Part shown: positions 15,145 to 18,979 of the stretch, in pieces
How the letters are laid out: each line of letters starts with the position of its first letter
Numbering within the stretch: the first letter of the stretch is position 1
Assembly (NCBI GenBank): GCA_047639475.1
Contig: JBLIOD010000052.1
Location: 1 to 18,979, forward strand
Length of the DNA stretch: 18,979 nucleotides
Origin: JAAELZ01 sp047639475
GTDB taxonomy: Bacteria > Pseudomonadota > Gammaproteobacteria > Arenicellales > Poriferihabitantaceae
Direction of reading: 5' to 3'
Position numbers and translations under genes: made by a program
The notes under the pieces: model-generated
Database searches by the model: none
Told to the model about the DNA's origin: nothing
Seen by the model: only the letters and a program-made list of their open reading frames with translations

Positions 15145-16353
15145 TTAAGACTTGATGATGTTGTGCTCTGGTCCATAAGGGAAGTGAGTAATGTTTTCCG
15201 CGCCGTTTTCGGTCAGTACTAATATATCATGTTCACGATAGCCGCCCGAACCGGGGTTGCCTTCTTGTATCATGATCATCGGCTCCATCGACACCACCAT
15301 GCCAGGTTCTAGCACGGTGTCGATGTCTTCACGCAATTCAAGGCCGGCTTCGCGGCCGTAGTAATGGCATAACACACCGAAGGAATGGCCGTAACCAAAG
15401 GTGCGTGCTTGTAACAGCTCGTGGTCCATATAGATTTTGTTTAACTCCTTGGCGATGTCGCTGCACTTGGCGCCGGGCTTAATCAGTTTCTTGCCTTCAT
15501 CATGCACCAAACAGTTTACTTCCCAATTTCTAAGGTGAGCGTCAGAGACATGCTCAGCAAACAAGGTGCGCTCTAGGGCAACGTAGTAACCAGCAACCAT
15601 CGGAAAGCAGTTTAAGCTTAGAATGTCGCCCGCTTCAATTTTGCGAGTGGTAACGGGGTTATGTGCGCCATCAGTATTAATGCCTGATTGAAACCAAGTC
15701 CACGTGTCGCGAATCTCTGAATCAGGAAACACTTTGGCAATCTCGCGAACCATGGCGTCAGTCGAGTGAATCGCCACTTCATGTTCTGCAACGCCCACGC
15801 CAATCGCTTCTGCGCAGGCTTCACCGCCAATATCTGCAATCGCGGTCATCTTGGTGATATGCGCAATTTCTTCTGCTGATTTAATCAGGCGCAAGTTCAT
15901 GGCCGCTTCTGAAATATCCACAAAGGTAGAGTTAGGCAGCGCGGTTTTTAGTTTGTCTACCATCTGCATGTTGATGTGGTCCCACTCAATGCCCACCGTA
16001 TCGCCATCTTTAATGTACTTGCGTACACCGCGGTAGTAGTTGTCACGCTGCCAATCGGTGTAGACCTGGTTATCACCAAAGCTGCGACGAGCCGGTGCGC
16101 CGCCGTCTATGTTGGCAGTCAACGTTGTTTGAGTGTTGTGGTTAATCACTAAGCCATAAGGGCGGCCAAATGCACAGTAGAAAAAATCAGAATAATAATT
16201 AACGTTGTGTATTGATGTCATCAACACTGAGTCAATATTTAACGTGGCCATCGCCGCGCGTAGACCAGTTAAGCGACGATTCATTTCAGCATCGCTGAAA
16301 GTAGGCTGGGCGTGTTCGAAAATAGGGAACTCGATTAAGCTGCTCATTTCCAT
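15145..16353 (-). CDS. Creatinase (creatine amidinohydrolase)
   Basis: 402 residues; Pseudomonas putida creatinase has 403. It hydrolyses creatine to sarcosine and urea, feeding the sarcosine oxidase encoded downstream. The fold is the M24 pita-bread type without metal ligands. Recognised blocks: TSIHNVNYYSDFFYCAFGRPY, NIDGGAPARR, YTDWQRDNYYRG, DTWTWFQSGINTDGAHNP with catalytic H231, LSLNCFPMVAGYYVALERTLF with E261, FGYGHSFGVL, YYGREAGLELREDIDTVLEP, and E357 in MVVSMEPMI, with GGYREHDILVL near the end. These correspond to H232, E262 and E358 of the P. putida enzyme. ATG 16353 has AAGAGA 8 nt upstream. A second ATG lies two codons later. Confidence 0.95.
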   Translation of the reverse strand: MEMSSLIEFPIFEHAQPTFSDAEMNRRLTGLRAAMATLNIDSVLMTSIHNVNYYSDFFYCAFGRPYGLVINHNTQTTLTANIDGGAPARRSFGDNQVYTDWQRDNYYRGVRKYIKDGDTVGIEWDHINMQMVDKLKTALPNSTFVDISEAAMNLRLIKSAEEIAHITKMTAIADIGGEACAEAIGVGVAEHEVAIHSTDAMVREIAKVFPDSEIRDTWTWFQSGINTDGAHNPVTTRKIEAGDILSLNCFPMVAGYYVALERTLFAEHVSDAHLRNWEVNCLVHDEGKKLIKPGAKCSDIAKELNKIYMDHELLQARTFGYGHSFGVLCHYYGREAGLELREDIDTVLEPGMVVSMEPMIMIQEGNPGSGGYREHDILVLTENGAENITHFPYGPEHNIIKS

Positions 16354-16570
16354 AGTGATAGTCTCTTGTTATTTAGGTTGTTATCTGATGATTCCGGTTT
16401 AAACGACTTTGCCAATAATATCCCCTCGTCATTGAGAGGAACAAAGTAACGCGGCAATGACGACTGCAGATCAAAGCCGTTCTTAACGGTCTCAATTATA
16501 AAAGCCCAATTCCATAAAAACCAATACAATTTATTGCGAGCAATATCATTAATTATGATATATACAATGC
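16354..16570. promoter_or_regulatory. Divergent creatinase / lysR promoter region
   Basis: 217 bases between two divergent starts, presumably with both promoters. Symmetries seen: CCTC/GAGG around 16425-16440, a CCGTT-CTT-AACGG dyad at 16477-16489, and the strong dyad at 16543-16561. No clear consensus -35/-10 pair stands out. The arrangement is typical for a LysR regulator controlling the adjacent catabolic operon. Confidence 0.5.
16543..16561. promoter_or_regulatory. Candidate LysR box (perfect dyad)
   Basis: ATATCATTAATTATGATAT has perfect 7-bp arms around a 5-nt centre and contains the T-N11-A pattern of LysR-type regulators (TCATTAATTATGA). It ends 9 bp before the lysR ATG, so binding would probably cover the lysR transcription start, which fits negative autoregulation. 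A role in creatinase activation from about 180 bp away is possible but unproven. Confidence 0.5.
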
Positions 16571-17494
16571 ATGATTAAATTCCGTCAAATACAAGCCTTG
16601 CACGCCGTCATAGAAACAGGCACGGTCACGAAGGCCGCCGACAAGCTAGGCATATCTCAACCCGGCGTCAGTAACTTGATCGCCAGCCTAGAACACCATA
16701 TCGGTTTCAAGCTATTTCAACGCATCAGCGGTCGCTTGACTCCCACGCCTGAAGCCAATCGTCTGTTTAATTCGGTAGAAGGGATTATAGAAGGCTTTGA
16801 GAACATCGACCGTCGTGCTGCTGCACTAAAGAACGAAACCAGCGGTAAGTTGATACTGGGTTGTTTACCGGAATTATCACTCGATTACATCCCCGTGCTA
16901 CTCAGCAAATTTTTGAAAGATAAACCCGAAGTGGAAGCCACCTTTCAAACGCGCTCGTCGATGACCATTCAAGAAATGGTGGCTGATCACTATATTGAAG
17001 TTGGCGTGGCCGAAGGGCCGTTGCAACATGAAAACCTGGCAGGCGAAACGTTCTCCTATCCCTGTTATTGCGCCTTGCCCTTGGGGCATCGTTTAGCAGA
17101 CAAGAAATCGATCTCCGCTAAAGATTTGGATGGTGAGCCACTGATCTCCCTAGGCTCCTATCACATGACTTACCACCGCTTACGGGAAGTGTTTTCAGCC
17201 AGCAACTGCGTGTGGAATGACCAATACCAAACCCGCACGTTTTACGCGGCGTTAACCATGGTGAGAGAGGGCATGGGAGTGGCCTTGGTCGACCCTTTTA
17301 CCTTATCAACCAGAGATACTGGGCACGTTATTATCAAGCCGTTTAAAACACCGATATTTCTAGACCTAGCGGTTATTTGGGCTGCGGATCAACCCATTTC
17401 AATGCTAGGTCAGTCTTTCGTTAATCATTTAACATCAGCGATGGCCGCAACTCGCAGTACCGTACAAACCTTGCCTTTGGTTAGGCGACCCTAG
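16571..17494 (+). CDS. LysR-family regulator, probable creatine/sarcosine operon control
   Basis: 307 residues. The N-terminal winged helix-turn-helix IKFRQIQALHAVIETGTVTKAADKLGISQPGVSN begins at residue 2, which fixes the start at ATG 16571. It is followed by the linker helix and a periplasmic-binding-like effector domain (about 90-300) with GKLILGCLPELSLDYIPVLLSKF, ALPLGHRLADKKSI and MVREGMGVALVDPF. No ribosome site is visible before the ATG, and the dyad ends only 9 bp away, so translation may be leaderless or nearly so. It is divergent from creatinase. The effector is plausibly creatine or sarcosine (inference). Confidence 0.92.
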   Translation: MIKFRQIQALHAVIETGTVTKAADKLGISQPGVSNLIASLEHHIGFKLFQRISGRLTPTPEANRLFNSVEGIIEGFENIDRRAAALKNETSGKLILGCLPELSLDYIPVLLSKFLKDKPEVEATFQTRSSMTIQEMVADHYIEVGVAEGPLQHENLAGETFSYPCYCALPLGHRLADKKSISAKDLDGEPLISLGSYHMTYHRLREVFSASNCVWNDQYQTRTFYAALTMVREGMGVALVDPFTLSTRDTGHVIIKPFKTPIFLDLAVIWAADQPISMLGQSFVNHLTSAMAATRSTVQTLPLVRRP

Positions 17495-17569
17495 TTTTCA
17501 AGTCTTAATAGAGAACTGAGTGATGCTGTTGCCGGCAATCTGGTCGGGTTTGATCTCATTGGAGAGCGG

Positions 17570-17615
17570 TAAAGGGTACCCCTTTAACTAGATCCGCTAC
17601 GCCTAACGACGTAGC
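17570..17615. terminator. Two adjacent hairpins at the lysR / surface-protein convergent junction
   Basis: TAAAGGG-TAC-CCCTTTA (17570-17586) is a perfect 7-bp-arm inverted repeat. GCTACG (17596-17601) pairs with CGTAGC (17610-17615) over an 8-nt loop. They lie between the lysR stop and the end of the convergent collagen-like gene, where termination is expected on both strands. Neither has a proper T-run, so the assignment is tentative. Confidence 0.35.
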
Positions 17616-17638
17616 AAACGAATTAAGGCCAGAAGTGC

Positions 17639-18979
17639 TTACTGGACAGTAAGTGGGAGAGCCAACTGATATTTAGTTGCACTCGTTGACGCGGGCAAAC
17701 CTGCGCTTGCCGGCGTTATGGTTTGTAACAGCCACCCGTTGTTGGCGCTGAGTGTGCCGTAGTCACTACAAGTAGGGTTGTCTATGCTGGCCGCGAGAAA
17801 GGTATCTTCCGCTTCTGTAATTGCCCCCGTATTGTTTGTGACAGCAGGCGTCATCAAGCTGTTTTGGGTGCCAGAAAAGACGACTGTCTTACTATATATT
17901 GTTCTTGTGGTAGGACCGCCCGCGTTGAGCAAAGCTGCTCCGTCGCAGCCAGCTGAAGCGTAATAGATTTGCCCTGGGTGCATGTCTCCCGCCCAATTAA
18001 GATCCAAAAAGTATCCTGTCGATGTCAAAATTCCCACGGTAATTGGCGTCCTACCTTCGAGAGAAACAATCGCGCCAAGTTTTAGGTTATTGCCATCATA
18101 TAATGATAATCCGCCGCCTGAAGAGGTTGGCGGAGGAACAGCCGTTAAACAATCAGGGCCCAACTCAGTGGCAGAGGCATCATGTGCGCCTACGCAATCA
18201 TAGCCATTTCCGGTAACGCTATTGGGTAACTTGCTGTTAAGTACTTGTATGCTTCCTCCTTCAGTAGTGGCCATATAAATACTCTCTGCAGAACCTATGA
18301 TATGTGAATCAATTACGACCCCTTGCACGCCTTTGGTTGTCCCTTCTCCAACAAAGTAAATGCCTGTGTTATAGCTGGTGCCGTTGGTTGCAGATGCGGT
18401 GATATTATGGAAGATTGGATATGAATTAGTCATGGCCCCCACCGTAATGGCGCGATTATCGCTCGAGCTATCGCCGTCAACTTTCACTATAACGCTATCC
18501 AGCACCACTCTTTTTTCATTGACTGTCGAGTTTAAAATAAATATACCTAGTGAGCTGCCGCTGGTAGTGCCGGTGCTTTTGATGACGGATAGTTGACTTA
18601 TTTTTGTGGAAACGTTGTTTATTTCTAGAAAAGTATCAAGAGTACAGTCGCATTTCAGGGTGGTAACGCCTTCTCCTGAACCTTGCACGTCAACATGGTC
18701 TTTTAGCAAAACATAGCCAGGTGTCGGTTCTGTATAAACCCCGGGAGCTATCTTAATGATGTACGGAGTGTCGATGTCCGCATCTGTAATGGAGTTTAAT
18801 GCGAGACTAAGCAAGGTGAAGTCGCCCCCTAATTTTGCTACCCAAACTACTTTTGAAGGTGTTACGCCATTGGTTCCTTGAGGGCCTTGTGCCCCCATAT
18901 CACCTTTGAGGCCTTGTGCACCTGCTGCGCCGGTATCACCTTTGAGGCCTTGTGCACCTGCTGCGCCGGTATCACCTTT
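17639..18979 (-). CDS. Collagen-like repeat surface protein with beta-helix-like domain (5' end outside window)
   Basis: Partial: 446 residues are visible and the frame is open at the window edge. The visible N-terminal part is Gly-X-Y repeats with the 12-residue unit GDTGAAGAQGLK, then GDMGAQGPQGTNG. After that, DTPYIIKIAPGVYTEPTPGYVLLKDHVDVQGSG is typical of right-handed parallel beta-helix (pectin-lyase-like) domains, continued by short repetitive strands to about residue 270. A PPPTSSGGG linker leads to a C-terminal domain (SLYDGNNLKLGAIVSLEGRTPITVGILTSTGYF) found at the end of many bacterial collagen-like proteins, as I recall. No enzyme active site is recognised. It is probably an exported adhesin or structural protein; any signal peptide lies beyond the window. 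Confidence 0.75.
   Translation of the reverse strand, partial: KGDTGAAGAQGLKGDTGAAGAQGLKGDMGAQGPQGTNGVTPSKVVWVAKLGGDFTLLSLALNSITDADIDTPYIIKIAPGVYTEPTPGYVLLKDHVDVQGSGEGVTTLKCDCTLDTFLEINNVSTKISQLSVIKSTGTTSGSSLGIFILNSTVNEKRVVLDSVIVKVDGDSSSDNRAITVGAMTNSYPIFHNITASATNGTSYNTGIYFVGEGTTKGVQGVVIDSHIIGSAESIYMATTEGGSIQVLNSKLPNSVTGNGYDCVGAHDASATELGPDCLTAVPPPTSSGGGLSLYDGNNLKLGAIVSLEGRTPITVGILTSTGYFLDLNWAGDMHPGQIYYASAGCDGAALLNAGGPTTRTIYSKTVVFSGTQNSLMTPAVTNNTGAITEAEDTFLAASIDNPTCSDYGTLSANNGWLLQTITPASAGLPASTSATKYQLALPLTVQ
18899..18979. repeat. Perfect 36-bp tandem repeats (collagen-like coding)
   Basis: Copies at 18899-18934 and 18935-18970 are identical, and a third begins at 18971 and is cut by the window end. 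Each unit encodes 12 residues, four Gly-X-Y triplets (GDTGAAGAQGLK). Because 36 is a multiple of three, slippage would change protein length without breaking the frame. The total copy number is unknown from this window. Confidence 0.9.

Noticed and set aside
15145..16353. M24-fold protein as the DMSP lyase DddP, given nearby methanethiol oxidase
   Set aside because: Blocks such as FQSGINTDGAHNP, YTDWQRDNY and YYGREAGLELREDIDTVLEP, the length of 402 and the active-site spacing all match creatinase, and sarcosine oxidase genes follow directly.
16344..16529. Minus-strand open frame within the creatinase promoter region
   Set aside because: It would overlap the creatinase start in another frame, has no ribosome site, and occupies the expected promoter region.
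17570..17586. Inverted repeat around GGTACC as a transposon end
   Set aside because: No second copy, no target-site duplication and no transposase nearby. A convergent-gene junction hairpin is the simpler reading.
17474..17615. GTTAGGC and GCCTAAC heptamers around the lysR end as an integron attC site
   Set aside because: The two heptamers are in the wrong order for attC core sites, the first lies inside the lysR coding end, and no second conserved pair or cassette structure is seen.

Overview
The window looks like a chromosomal accessory-metabolism region of a Gram-negative bacterium, probably a marine or otherwise free-living gammaproteobacterium. That is an inference from gene content (creatinase with sarcosine oxidase soxBDAG, an SBP56-type methanethiol oxidase, PPC-domain and collagen-like secreted proteins) and from moderate base composition judged by eye. 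The taxon cannot be fixed from the sequence alone. No RNA genes, insertion sequences, CRISPR arrays or prophage genes were seen.

Layout: (1) 1-804 holds gene debris: the C-terminal end of a PPC domain from a secreted protease-like protein, and the N-terminal half of a YkgJ-type cysteine-cluster protein. (2) 1029-5138, plus strand, is a compact three-gene unit: an AMP-forming CoA ligase very close to the AAE3/Pcs60 oxalate-CoA ligase type, a PanE/ApbA-family ketopantoate-reductase-like protein, and a gamma-glutamyltransferase/acylase-family Ntn hydrolase. Their joint pathway is not obvious. (3) 7519-5216, minus strand, is a thiol-oxidation operon: SBP56/methanethiol oxidase, a YccU-like CoA-binding protein, a 40-residue CC-motif protein that is easy to miss, and a plant-type 2Fe-2S ferredoxin. 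Divergent from it (7635-8513, plus) is an ETHE1/Blh-type metallo-beta-lactamase-fold protein, probably a persulfide dioxygenase. It converges on a single-domain rhodanese (8930-8538, minus), which follows an IclR-family regulator. A dyad TATCAT-N3-ATGATA occurs both at the iclR promoter and in the intergenic region between the methanethiol oxidase and the dioxygenase, so the IclR protein probably controls both.

(4) 16353-9919, minus strand, is a creatine-degradation operon. Creatinase splits creatine into sarcosine and urea, and heterotetrameric sarcosine oxidase SoxBDAG converts sarcosine to glycine, H2O2 and a folate-bound or free C1 unit. A divergent LysR regulator (16571-17494) has a perfect dyad directly before its start codon. 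(5) 18979-17639, minus strand, is the C-terminal part of a large secreted-type protein. It has perfect 36-bp collagen-like repeats followed by a beta-helix-like domain, and it runs off the window edge.

Modules 3 and 4 both release formaldehyde or C1 units and H2O2, so the region may be a local island for methylated N and S compounds. This shared theme is inference. No transporter, creatininase, urease, formaldehyde dehydrogenase or folate gene lies in the window.
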